In this document: in pieces, positions 1 to 7,141 of the stretch
How positions within the stretch are numbered: the first letter of the stretch is position 1
Layout: each line of letters starts with the position of its first letter
Assembly (NCBI GenBank): GCA_002704665.1
Contig: PAHB01000022.1
Coordinates: 1-7,855, forward strand
Origin: Pseudomonadota bacterium
Lineage (GTDB): Bacteria; Pseudomonadota; Gammaproteobacteria; Burkholderiales; Eutrophovitaceae
Length of the DNA stretch: 7,855 bases
Reading direction: 5' to 3'
Notes under the pieces: generated by a model
Seen by the model: only the letters and a program-made list of their open reading frames with translations
What the model was told of the DNA's origin: nothing
Database searches by the model: none
Program-made: the position numbers and the translations under genes

Positions 1-2514
1 TATTTCAAGGGATTCAGTGGAATCATTTTCCATAAATTGTAATGGTAATACACCCATGCCAACCAAATTTGATCTGTGGATGCGTTCGAAAGACTTTGCT
101 ATCACTGCCTTTACGCCAAGAAGCTGTGTACCTTTTGCAGCCCAGTCTCGTGAGGAACCTGTTCCATATTCTTCTCCACCAAAGACGATTGTTGGAGTTT
201 CTCTTTTTGTGTATTCCATAGCTGCGTCAAAAATGGGCATCTGGAGGTTTTGTGGATAGAGAATCGTTAATCCGCCTTCGACTAGTTCTCCCGAGGGAAG
301 GGGGGGGATCATCAAATTTTTAATTCTTACATTAGCAAACGTTCCCCTTAGCATGACATCGTGGTTACCCCGTCGTGATCCATAACTGTTAAAATTAGCA
401 GCTTCGATCCCATGATCATTTAAAAATCTTCCGGCGGGAGCGCTTTGTTTTATGGCACCCGCAGGAGAAATATGATCCGTAGTTAGGGAATTTCCAAAAA
501 TTGCTAAGGCTCGAGCTTTTTTAATATTACTGGTGGCCTTTGTTTGCAAACTGAATTCTTTGAAAAACGGAGGTTCCGCAATATAGGTCGAATCAGGCCA
601 GTTGTATGTTTCTCCTTTTGTTGAGGAGACCTGGTTCCATAAATCACTTGATTTGTCGAGATTATTGTATAACTTTTGGAACACCTTGGGGTTCTTAGCA
701 AATTTCATTGCTGACGTTACTTCTCCTTTGGACGGCCAGATATCGCCGATGAACACTGGTTTCCCGTCTGATCCAAGCCCAATCGGCTCAGTCATAAGGT
801 CTTTATGAACGGTTCCCGATATTGCGAGCGCGACAACCAAAGGAGGGCTTGCGAGATAATTTGTCTTAATATTACCGTGAATCCTTGCTTCAAAGTTTCT
901 GTTCCCCGAAAGCACCGCTGAGCAAACAAGTTCATTTTCGACAACTGTTGCTTCAATATTTTTATCGAGTGGTCCTGAATTTCCAATGCAAGTTGTGCAC
1001 CCATACGCTGAGACATAAAACCCCAGTTTTTCAAGATAAGTCAGAAGACCAGCTTCTCGTAGATAATCCGTGACGACACGAGAACCCGGTGCGAGTGAAG
1101 TTTTTACATAATCAGGAACTTTTAAACCACGTTTAACAGCTTTCTTTGCCAATATCCCTGCCGCGACTAGAACACTGGGGTTAGAGGTGTTTGTACAGGA
1201 TGTTATTGCCGCAATAAGGATATTTCCGTGACCAAGAGATAAATTTGGCTTACTGGCAACAGACTTTTTCTCGTGTATGGATGCCGATGCTTTGTTGAAG
1301 CCTCCATGTTTGATGGGTTTCTGAACTATATCTACAAAGCTCTCTTTTAGTTTGCCCAAAGGAATCCTATCTTGCGGTCTTTTCGGCCCAGCGAGAGACG
1401 GCTCTATGGTCGACAAATCCAATGTCAATTGTTTTGTATATTTAATGTCGCCTAATTTTGGGACTCCGAACATTTCTTGTGCTTTAAAGTAACTCTCTAA
1501 TCGATTAACCTCTTCTTTTGAGCGACCTGTATCACTCATAAATTTTATAGTATTTTTATCGACCGGGAAAAATCCCATTGTAGCCCCATATTCGGGGGCC
1601 ATATTAGCAATAGTCGCGCGATCTGGCACAGTGAGTTTTTCAGTGCCATCACCAAAAAATTCAACAAATTTGCCGACGACTTTTGCTTTTCGGAGCATTT
1701 CCGTTAGCGTAAGTACTAAATCTGTTGCTGTGACTCCCCATCGTAGTTGACCAGTCAGGTTGACCCCAATCACATCTGGCGTTAAAAAGTACACTGGTTG
1801 ACCCAACATCCCAGCCTCTGCCTCGATGCCACCGACTCCCCAGCCCACGACCCCAATTCCATTTATCATTGTAGTGTGTGAGTCTGTTCCAACTAAAGAA
1901 TCAGGATAGAAAACTTTGCCTTTCTGATGAATGCCACGCGCTAAATATTCAAGATTTACCTGATGCACTATTCCAACCCCTGGTGGTACTACTTTGAAAG
2001 ATTCAAAGGCTTGCATTCCCCATTTCATAAACCGATACCGTTCCTCGTTACGCTGGAATTCTAATTTCATATTTTGTTCTAGGGAATCTTTGTTACCGTA
2101 TTCATCTACCTGAACTGAATGATCTACTACGAGATCAACTGGTACGCGTGGCTCAACAATTTTGGGATTTTTACCCATTTTTGTGGCAACTCCTCGCATG
2201 GCAGCCAAGTCAGCAAGAAGCGGTACTCCTGTGAAGTCTTGGAGAACTATTCTCGAAACGACAAACGGTATTTCATTTTTTCTCTTTCCGTTTGGCTTCC
2301 AATTGGCAAGCTGTGTAACGTGTTTACTGGTTATTTTTTCCTCGTCGCAATTACGTACCACTGACTCGAGCACTACCCTTATTGATAAAGGAAGTTTTGA
2401 AATTGAAGTAAAACCGCTTTTTTGTAGTGCGGGAAGAGAATAATATTTCCCTAGCTTTTTATTGCCTACGGCAAAGGTTTGAAGAACTTTTTCGAACGGA
2501 TTTGTTATGCTCAT
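1..2514 (-). CDS. acnA: Aconitate hydratase A (aconitase / 2-methylaconitate hydratase), 3' end cut by window edge
   Basis: This gene encodes a cytoplasmic [4Fe-4S] aconitase of the AcnA/IRP1 type. It interconverts citrate and isocitrate and, in this operon, probably hydrates 2-methyl-cis-aconitate made by PrpD. I translated the frame by hand: it is open for all 838 codons from the ATG at 2514 to base 1, so roughly 55-65 C-terminal residues of a typical ~890-900 aa protein lie outside the window. The three cluster cysteines are Cys440 (in SCTNTSNP) and Cys506 and Cys509 (CTTC), closely matching the spacing in IRP1. The swivel domain starts near residue 680 (LTTDHISPAG) and contains SYGSRRGNHDVMLRGTF and the active-site serine loop GSSRDW at 786-791. 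The start follows the prpD stop by 18 bases; only a weak GAGAAA Shine-Dalgarno is visible, about 14 bases upstream. AcnD is the alternative, but it normally travels with prpF in place of prpD, and here prpD is present. Confidence 0.95.
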   Translation of the reverse strand, partial: MSITNPFEKVLQTFAVGNKKLGKYYSLPALQKSGFTSISKLPLSIRVVLESVVRNCDEEKITSKHVTQLANWKPNGKRKNEIPFVVSRIVLQDFTGVPLLADLAAMRGVATKMGKNPKIVEPRVPVDLVVDHSVQVDEYGNKDSLEQNMKLEFQRNEERYRFMKWGMQAFESFKVVPPGVGIVHQVNLEYLARGIHQKGKVFYPDSLVGTDSHTTMINGIGVVGWGVGGIEAEAGMLGQPVYFLTPDVIGVNLTGQLRWGVTATDLVLTLTEMLRKAKVVGKFVEFFGDGTEKLTVPDRATIANMAPEYGATMGFFPVDKNTIKFMSDTGRSKEEVNRLESYFKAQEMFGVPKLGDIKYTKQLTLDLSTIEPSLAGPKRPQDRIPLGKLKESFVDIVQKPIKHGGFNKASASIHEKKSVASKPNLSLGHGNILIAAITSCTNTSNPSVLVAAGILAKKAVKRGLKVPDYVKTSLAPGSRVVTDYLREAGLLTYLEKLGFYVSAYGCTTCIGNSGPLDKNIEATVVENELVCSAVLSGNRNFEARIHGNIKTNYLASPPLVVALAISGTVHKDLMTEPIGLGSDGKPVFIGDIWPSKGEVTSAMKFAKNPKVFQKLYNNLDKSSDLWNQVSSTKGETYNWPDSTYIAEPPFFKEFSLQTKATSNIKKARALAIFGNSLTTDHISPAGAIKQSAPAGRFLNDHGIEAANFNSYGSRRGNHDVMLRGTFANVRIKNLMIPPLPSGELVEGGLTILYPQNLQMPIFDAAMEYTKRETPTIVFGGEEYGTGSSRDWAAKGTQLLGVKAVIAKSFERIHRSNLVGMGVLPLQFMENDSTESLEI

Positions 2515-2532
2515 AATATCGTAATTAATTTC

Positions 2533-3984
2533 TCAAATTATAAATTGGTCTACAAATTCGTTGACCGGTGTGTTGGCTAGTATTTTAGGATTATTGCACA
2601 TCGCTATTATACGGTTTTGCTGTTTTGTCGGAAAACGTCGCGCAAGATTAGTTTTAAATTTTGACACCAGCAGCGGAATGCCCTCTTTTCTGCGCCGTTT
2701 ATGTCCTATCGGGTAGTCGACCTTAACCTCGGTTAGTTTTTTGCCATTTTTTAATTCGACCGTGAGGGCATTTGCGATAGAGCGTTTTTTCGGATCATGG
2801 TAATCTTTCGTGAACGATTTGTTTTCGACGCAAATAATTTTTTTCCTCAATTGGTCAATTCGGACGTCATTTGCTATTACGTCCTCGTAATCGTAAGCTG
2901 TTAACCTTCCAAATATAAGTGGCACGGCTACCATGTATTGAATGCAGTGGTCTCGATCAGCTGGGTTTTTTAACGGTCCTTTTTTATCAATAATTCGAAT
3001 ACACGCTTCATGTGTTTTTATGGTTATGTTCTTTATGTGGTCGGAATTCAATCCAAGTTTTTTTAGCTGATTGTGAATTGCCATTGCCGCTTCAACGGCT
3101 GTTTGCGAGTGAAATTCTGCTGGGTATGAAATTTTAAACAAAACATTTTCCATGACATAGCTCCCATAGTTTCTTTGAAATTTGAAGCTTTTACCTTTGA
3201 AAGAAACATCATAGAATCCCCATGTTTTTGCTGTTAGGGCTGTTGGGTATCCCATTTCACCTGTTTTTGCGATCATTGCGAGGCGGACTGCTCGACTGGT
3301 GGCGTCACCTGCAGCCCAACTTTTCCTAGAGCCGGTATTGGGAGCATGTCGATAGGTGCGAAGGCTTTGACCATCGACCCATGCAAGGGAAACGGCATTT
3401 ATTGTGCTCTCTCGATCAAGCCCTAACAGTTGCGCTGCAACTGCGGTTGACGCCACCTTCACCAAGACAACATGATCTAGTCCGACTTTATTGAAACTAT
3501 TTTCAAGCGCAATGCATCCTTGGATTTCGTGGGCTTTTATCATCGCGGTAAGGACATCTCGCATTTTTAAAGGTTTTTTTCCATTCGAGACTGCGGTTCG
3601 AGACATCCAATCAGCAACTGCTAAAATAGCCCCTAAATTGTCTGAAGGGTGACCCCACTCAGCTGCAAGCCAAGTATCATTAAAGTCCAACCACCTAATC
3701 ATTGTGCCAATGTTGAAAGCTGCGTGGACAGGATCAAGTTGGTGCTGTGTACCAAAAACCTTTGCTCCGTTCGGAACATTGGTTCCGGGGACAATAGGGC
3801 CTAAGAGCTTTGTGCAAGCTGGGTACTCAAGGGCTTCAAGCCCGCAGCCGAGGGTATCGAGTAAACAGTAATGTGCTGTCGAGTACGCTGATTTGCTCTT
3901 AACCTCATATTTGGTGACGTAGTCGACTATATCAGTGATTACTTTGTCAATTATTGTTTTTTTTGTTGCGGTTTTTACTGCCAT
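2533..3984 (-). CDS. prpD: 2-methylcitrate dehydratase PrpD (MmgE/PrpD family)
   Basis: PrpD is a cytoplasmic, iron-sulfur-independent dehydratase that converts 2-methylcitrate to 2-methyl-cis-aconitate; family members can also dehydrate citrate. The 483-residue product has the usual length for proteobacterial PrpD. Recognisable family stretches are LDTLGCGLEAL near residues 42-52, RWLDFNDTW at 97-105 followed by EWGHPSDNLGAILAVADW, the KSWAAGDATSRAVRLA stretch at 221-236, and the C-terminal YPIGHKRRRKEGIPLL segment followed by KFKTNLARRFP. The first ATG has an AAAAGGG Shine-Dalgarno (complement of 3994-4000) 9 bases upstream, which supports this start. It lies 37 bases after prpC and 18 bases before acnA, so the dehydratase and the hydratase that follows it in the pathway are adjacent. 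No missing or broken region is seen. Confidence 0.96.
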   Translation of the reverse strand: MAVKTATKKTIIDKVITDIVDYVTKYEVKSKSAYSTAHYCLLDTLGCGLEALEYPACTKLLGPIVPGTNVPNGAKVFGTQHQLDPVHAAFNIGTMIRWLDFNDTWLAAEWGHPSDNLGAILAVADWMSRTAVSNGKKPLKMRDVLTAMIKAHEIQGCIALENSFNKVGLDHVVLVKVASTAVAAQLLGLDRESTINAVSLAWVDGQSLRTYRHAPNTGSRKSWAAGDATSRAVRLAMIAKTGEMGYPTALTAKTWGFYDVSFKGKSFKFQRNYGSYVMENVLFKISYPAEFHSQTAVEAAMAIHNQLKKLGLNSDHIKNITIKTHEACIRIIDKKGPLKNPADRDHCIQYMVAVPLIFGRLTAYDYEDVIANDVRIDQLRKKIICVENKSFTKDYHDPKKRSIANALTVELKNGKKLTEVKVDYPIGHKRRRKEGIPLLVSKFKTNLARRFPTKQQNRIIAMCNNPKILANTPVNEFVDQFII

Positions 3985-3993
3985 TTTTATTTG

Positions 3994-4000
3994 CCCTTTT
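3994..4000 (-). promoter_or_regulatory. Shine-Dalgarno of prpD (AAAAGGG)
   Basis: AAAAGGG on the minus strand ends 9 bases before the prpD ATG at 3984, inside the A-rich 37-base prpC-prpD spacer. It is weaker than the prpB site but sits at a workable distance and supports the chosen start. Confidence 0.55.
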
Positions 4001-4021
4001 TATTCTTTATTTTATATTTTA

Positions 4022-5176
4022 CTATCTGCTTGTTATTGGAATCCAAGTTTGATTTTCAGGTCCGGTATAGTTTGCACTCGGTCTAATAATTTTGCCATCA
4101 ATCCTTTGCTCTAAAATATGTGCAGCCCATCCAGATGTCCTGCTAATTACAAATAGGGGTGTAAACATTGCGGTAGGAACTCCCATTTGGCTATAGCTGA
4201 CAGCAGAAAACCAGTCTAAATTAGGAAACATTTTTTTCTCCGCCCACATCACCGTTTCAATTCGTTCAGCAATGTTAAACAAGTTTTTGTTTCCTGTCTC
4301 GTTACATAATTGGAGAGAAACTTTTTTTATTACGTCATTTCTCGGGTCACCGGTTGTATATACCGGATGACCGAAACCAATAATGATCTCCTTTTTTGCG
4401 ATCCGGGTTTTTATATCCATCTCGGCCTCTTGTGCAGACGAGTACCTCTGTTGAATTTCGTAAGCGACCTCATTTGCACCGCCATGCTTGGGGCCCCTGA
4501 GTGCGCCAATGGCTCCGCAAATCGCCGAGTGAAAGTCTGACGAGGTTCCTGTTATCACTCTTGCTGTAAAAGTTGAAGCATTGAATTCGTGTTCAGCGTA
4601 AAGGATTAACGAAGTATGCATGGCTCTTTCCCAAGTGGGAGAGGGTGGTTTACCATGCAAAAGGTGCAGAAAGTGCGCCCCTATTGAGTCGTCATCAGTC
4701 TCGGTATCAATTCTGCGTCCGTTGTGGCTCCATTGATACCAATATAACAGCATCGACCCCAGAGATGCCATTAAACGATCAGCGATACTCTTCGCATCGG
4801 GCTCGTTGTGGTCGTCTTTTTCAGGCAGTATTGTCCCCAGGGCAGAGCAGCCTGTTCTTAAAACATCCATTGGGTGTGCAGATGCAGGTATCCATTCAAG
4901 AATGGCTTTTAAGTTTGTAGGAAGACCTCGATAAGATTTCAATTTCTGTTTATATGCTTTTAGTTCTGGTTTTGTGGGCAAAGCGCCATGGACCAAGAGA
5001 TAGGCGATCTCCTCAAACTCGGCAGTTTCAGCAAAATCCAAAATATCGTACCCCCGGTAATGCAAATCATTTCCCGTACGACCTACGGTACAAAGAGAAG
5101 TGTTCCCAGCAGGTACTCCTGATAAGGCAACTGATTTTTTTGGTTTTACTAAGCTATTAGTTTTGGTTGTATCCAT
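4022..5176 (-). CDS. prpC: 2-methylcitrate synthase PrpC (citrate synthase family)
   Basis: PrpC condenses propionyl-CoA with oxaloacetate to 2-methylcitrate and CoA, the entry step of the methylcitrate cycle, in the cytoplasm. The ATG at 5176 gives 384 residues, the normal PrpC size. Catalytic residues of the citrate synthase family are visible: His196 (in YAEHEFNASTFTAR), His231 (GPKHGGANE), His270 (FGHPVY) and Asp321 (NLDWFSAVSYSQMG). The GVPAGNTSLCTVGRTGNDLHYRGYDI-type N-terminus and the short length favour PrpC over the longer TCA citrate synthase GltA; context with prpB and prpD supports this. The open frame extends upstream to an ATG at 5239, but those 21 extra residues are translated prpB tail and spacer, overlap prpB by 38 bases and include the Shine-Dalgarno of the chosen start, so I reject them. 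The enzyme may also have residual citrate synthase activity, as is known for some PrpC proteins. Confidence 0.95.
   Translation of the reverse strand: MDTTKTNSLVKPKKSVALSGVPAGNTSLCTVGRTGNDLHYRGYDILDFAETAEFEEIAYLLVHGALPTKPELKAYKQKLKSYRGLPTNLKAILEWIPASAHPMDVLRTGCSALGTILPEKDDHNEPDAKSIADRLMASLGSMLLYWYQWSHNGRRIDTETDDDSIGAHFLHLLHGKPPSPTWERAMHTSLILYAEHEFNASTFTARVITGTSSDFHSAICGAIGALRGPKHGGANEVAYEIQQRYSSAQEAEMDIKTRIAKKEIIIGFGHPVYTTGDPRNDVIKKVSLQLCNETGNKNLFNIAERIETVMWAEKKMFPNLDWFSAVSYSQMGVPTAMFTPLFVISRTSGWAAHILEQRIDGKIIRPSANYTGPENQTWIPITSR
4345..4372. repeat. Imperfect inverted repeat inside prpC (two 5-bp stem blocks, 7-base loop)
   Basis: The plus strand has GGTCA-CCGGT, a 7-base loop TGTATAT, then ACCGG-A-TGACC. 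The arms are complementary over ten base pairs with a single bulged A at 4367. It covers the codons for the conserved catalytic FGHPVY segment and the TTGDPR residues that follow, so protein constraint may be the whole explanation. Any regulatory meaning is speculative. Confidence 0.5.
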
Positions 5177-5186
5177 TTTTATATTT

Positions 5187-5192
5187 TCCTCT
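5187..5192 (-). promoter_or_regulatory. Shine-Dalgarno of prpC (AGAGGA)
   Basis: AGAGGA on the minus strand lies 10 bases before the ATG at 5176, in the 25-base gap after the prpB stop. This decides the prpC start in favour of the 384-residue protein over the longer 405-residue frame. Confidence 0.75.
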
Positions 5193-5201
5193 TTATTACA
5201 A

Positions 5202-6080
5202 TTATTTCTTTTCAAATAACGAGTCCAATTTTTTTTCAAATTCGTGGTAATTTAAAAAATCATACAAATCATCTCTAGATTGCATGCGCTCGACCACAGT
5301 TTTTTGTGTACCATGTTCACGAATCGATTCATACACATTAAGCGCGGCTTTGTTCATGGCCCGAAAAGCGGAAAGGGGGTAGAGTGCGAGACTTACCTTC
5401 GCGCCACGTAGTTCCTCTAGGGTAAACAAAGGAGTTTTTCCAAATTCAGTTAGATTTGCAAGAACAGGGACTTTTGTCGTGTCGGATATCAGTTCATAAG
5501 TCGTTAACTCGCTCAATGCTTCGGGAAAAATCATATCCGCACCAGCTTCAATATATTTTTGAATTCGCTCCAGAGTGGCGTTAAGTCCCTCGTTGGCGTA
5601 TGCGTCGGTACGTGCCATTATCGTGAAACAGGCATCGCTGCGAGCATCGACGGCTGCTTTGATTCTGTCACACATTTCCTGGGTCGATACCAATGCCTTT
5701 CCAGGTCTATGACCACATCTTTTTGCACCCACTTGATCTTCAATATGCATCGCTGCCGCACCATTTTTTATCAATGTTTTTACAGTTCTTGCAATGTTAA
5801 ATGCACTATTTCCAAAACCTGTGTCGGCGTCCACTAGTATTGGTAAGCTGCAAACGTCAGTGATTCTCTTTAGATCTGTTGTTACATCATCTAGAGTTGA
5901 AATGCCTAGATCCGGTAGACCTAGGGATCCAGCAGCAACCCCGCCGCCGGACAAATATATCGCCTTATAACCAACCTTTTCTGCAAGCTTTGCATGATAA
6001 GCATTTATAGTACCAATAACTTGAAGAGGTTTTTCTACAAGAACTGCCTCCCTAAACTTTTTACCTTGTGATTCCGTCAT
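5202..6080 (-). CDS. prpB: 2-methylisocitrate lyase PrpB (ICL/PEP mutase family)
   Basis: PrpB cleaves (2R,3S)-2-methylisocitrate to succinate and pyruvate, the last step of the methylcitrate cycle. The 292-residue length is typical of PrpB, not of the larger isocitrate lyase. The catalytic signature KRCGH is at 120-124 with the catalytic Cys122. Other residues match the E. coli PrpB active site with a constant offset of one: the SGGG loop at 44-47, Asp57, the Mg-binding Asp84 and Asp86 (VDADTGFG), Glu114 (IEDQ), Arg157 (ARTDA) and Glu187 (FPEAL). The start has a perfect AGGAGG Shine-Dalgarno five bases upstream, the strongest in the window. The gene begins only 2 bases after the stop of the CitE-like lyase and is followed after 25 bases by prpC, so it is surely co-transcribed with both. 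Related oxaloacetate decarboxylases and carboxyphosphonoenolpyruvate mutases share the fold, but the KRCGH motif and prp context argue against them. Confidence 0.96.
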   Translation of the reverse strand: MTESQGKKFREAVLVEKPLQVIGTINAYHAKLAEKVGYKAIYLSGGGVAAGSLGLPDLGISTLDDVTTDLKRITDVCSLPILVDADTGFGNSAFNIARTVKTLIKNGAAAMHIEDQVGAKRCGHRPGKALVSTQEMCDRIKAAVDARSDACFTIMARTDAYANEGLNATLERIQKYIEAGADMIFPEALSELTTYELISDTTKVPVLANLTEFGKTPLFTLEELRGAKVSLALYPLSAFRAMNKAALNVYESIREHGTQKTVVERMQSRDDLYDFLNYHEFEKKLDSLFEKK

Positions 6081-6082
6081 AT

Positions 6083-7141
6083 TTACCTCCTAAATTGTTT
6101 AATGGCCTGCCAATCAATAAGAGGCTCATCTCTAAAAAATGCGTTTTGGGCATCGACCGGCAAATTGACTCCTGTGCTCCGAGCTCTCTTCAGTGTCTGC
6201 CAATACAAGCGGTAACTTGCGCGGTCATGCATAGAATTAGCGTGAGATATTGGCCCCCAATTGTTATTTTTTGCCTTGATTAATATCTCTGATGCCTTTG
6301 CTACTTCGTCAACGCTTGGTTGCATAGCTTCGACGATAAAAGGAATTTGCTTCGGGTGAATGCTATACATTCGTAAGAAACCATAATTTTGACGGGCAAT
6401 TCTTGCATCTTCGGCGCAGCGCCCTAGGTCCTTATAACTGACGCAAGGGTTATGAGTAGGAATAATTCCGCATTGAAGTGCAGTAGCTACGAGATCTGTT
6501 TTTGCTCGGTTAATGAGCTCATGGGAAAACTGATCTGGTGATTGCATAAACGTCTCTGGTATTGCTCCAAAATGATCGCTCACAAAATCTAATAAACCAA
6601 AGTCCAAGGTTTCCAAATAAGGTAATTGCGCAATTTTTTTTAAATCAGAAGCAGCTCCTTGCATTTCTACAATGAGGTGAATAGGAATAGGTTCAATGCC
6701 AGCCACAATGCACCTGTTAGCTATGTATTCCAAAGTGCTTGCTGCGCTATCATAGGATACTGTTTTCGGAACAGTGATGTATGCTAAATTATTACCAGCA
6801 ATCCCGACCAGCGTATCAATATCTGTTTTACAGGATGGCGTTGAAGGGTCGTGAATTCGAACTCCAGCTCTTTTTTCCTCGTTATCTGCGTGGTTTACCA
6901 GATCCGCGACTAACACTGCGTGCTCTCGTTCTTGCCCGGAGCGCGCGCCGTCTTCACAATCGCAAGTAATGTCAAAAATTGGACCGAGTTCTCCCTGTAA
7001 GGCAAAAGCCTTTTTGATGAATTTTTCGTTTCCGCAATAATGCTCGCAACTCGCTAAAGAGGGGAGATCCGTTTCCTCTTTGAAAAGTATTTTTTCTGGA
7101 TGTTGAATAGATATCGATTTTGAATTTTCTTCCATCATCAT
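6083..7141 (-). CDS. CitE-like / HpcH-HpaI family CoA-ester lyase, substrate unknown
   Basis: This 352-residue protein belongs to the TIM-barrel citrate lyase beta (CitE)/malyl-CoA lyase superfamily. Visible family elements are DCEDGA at 61-66 (equivalent to the DLEDS segment of CitE), the Arg in GVRIHD near 95, Glu159 in IVEMQGA as a likely metal ligand, and FGLLDFVSDHFG at 182-193 with Asp185 and Asp189; IHPKQIPFI is the usual IHP strand near the C-terminus. The N-terminus (LPSLASCEHYCGNEKFIKKA) lacks the RSxLFVPG-type opening of canonical CitE and malyl-CoA lyases, so it is a divergent subgroup. No citrate lyase alpha or gamma gene is near, so it is unlikely to be part of citrate lyase. 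Candidate reactions are malyl-CoA, citramalyl-CoA or methylmalyl-CoA cleavage; none can be chosen from sequence. It overlaps the mdh stop in an ATGA, and three tandem ATG codons (MMM) leave the exact start uncertain by six bases. Confidence 0.88.
   Translation of the reverse strand: MMMEENSKSISIQHPEKILFKEETDLPSLASCEHYCGNEKFIKKAFALQGELGPIFDITCDCEDGARSGQEREHAVLVADLVNHADNEEKRAGVRIHDPSTPSCKTDIDTLVGIAGNNLAYITVPKTVSYDSAASTLEYIANRCIVAGIEPIPIHLIVEMQGAASDLKKIAQLPYLETLDFGLLDFVSDHFGAIPETFMQSPDQFSHELINRAKTDLVATALQCGIIPTHNPCVSYKDLGRCAEDARIARQNYGFLRMYSIHPKQIPFIVEAMQPSVDEVAKASEILIKAKNNNWGPISHANSMHDRASYRLYWQTLKRARSTGVNLPVDAQNAFFRDEPLIDWQAIKQFRR
6085..6091 (-). promoter_or_regulatory. Strong Shine-Dalgarno of prpB (AGGAGGT) embedded in the lyase gene's end
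   Basis: The minus strand reads AGGAGGTAAATATG. The two AGG codons are the final two arginines of the upstream lyase, the following TAA is its stop, and the ATG starts prpB. The spacing of 5 bases is near optimal, so prpB is probably the most efficiently initiated gene here. Confidence 0.85.

Noticed and set aside
17..259. Plus-strand open frame of 80 codons, and further plus-strand frames at 602-808, 885-1073, 2119-2364 and 2162-2443
   Set aside because: All lie antisense inside the continuous acnA frame, which carries the aconitase motifs; the plus-strand products have no recognisable motif.
504..1034. Minus-strand open frames at 504-701 and 792-1034 that might suggest a frameshifted or broken acnA
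   Set aside because: Hand translation shows acnA is open in its own frame from 2514 to base 1, through these regions; the short frames are out of phase with it.
3985..4021. The 37-base A-rich prpC-prpD spacer as a terminator or promoter
   Set aside because: No GC-rich hairpin is present, and TATAAA-like strings lack a partner -35 element; only a Shine-Dalgarno is supported.
4310..5160. Plus-strand open frames at 4310-4540, 4645-4920 and 4954-5160
   Set aside because: They are antisense to well-supported prpC sequence containing the catalytic residues and have no good start signals or motifs.
5193..5235. Possible internal promoter before prpC: minus-strand TTGGAC, 16 bases, then AATAAT
   Set aside because: The -35-like element matches only half of the consensus, and AT-rich sequence gives -10 look-alikes by chance; the prpB-prpC gap is only 25 bases.
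5559..6283. Plus-strand open frames at 5559-5837 and 6068-6283, and another at 6781-6969
   Set aside because: They are shadows of prpB and the CitE-like lyase; the translated products are cysteine-rich or arginine-rich without family resemblance.
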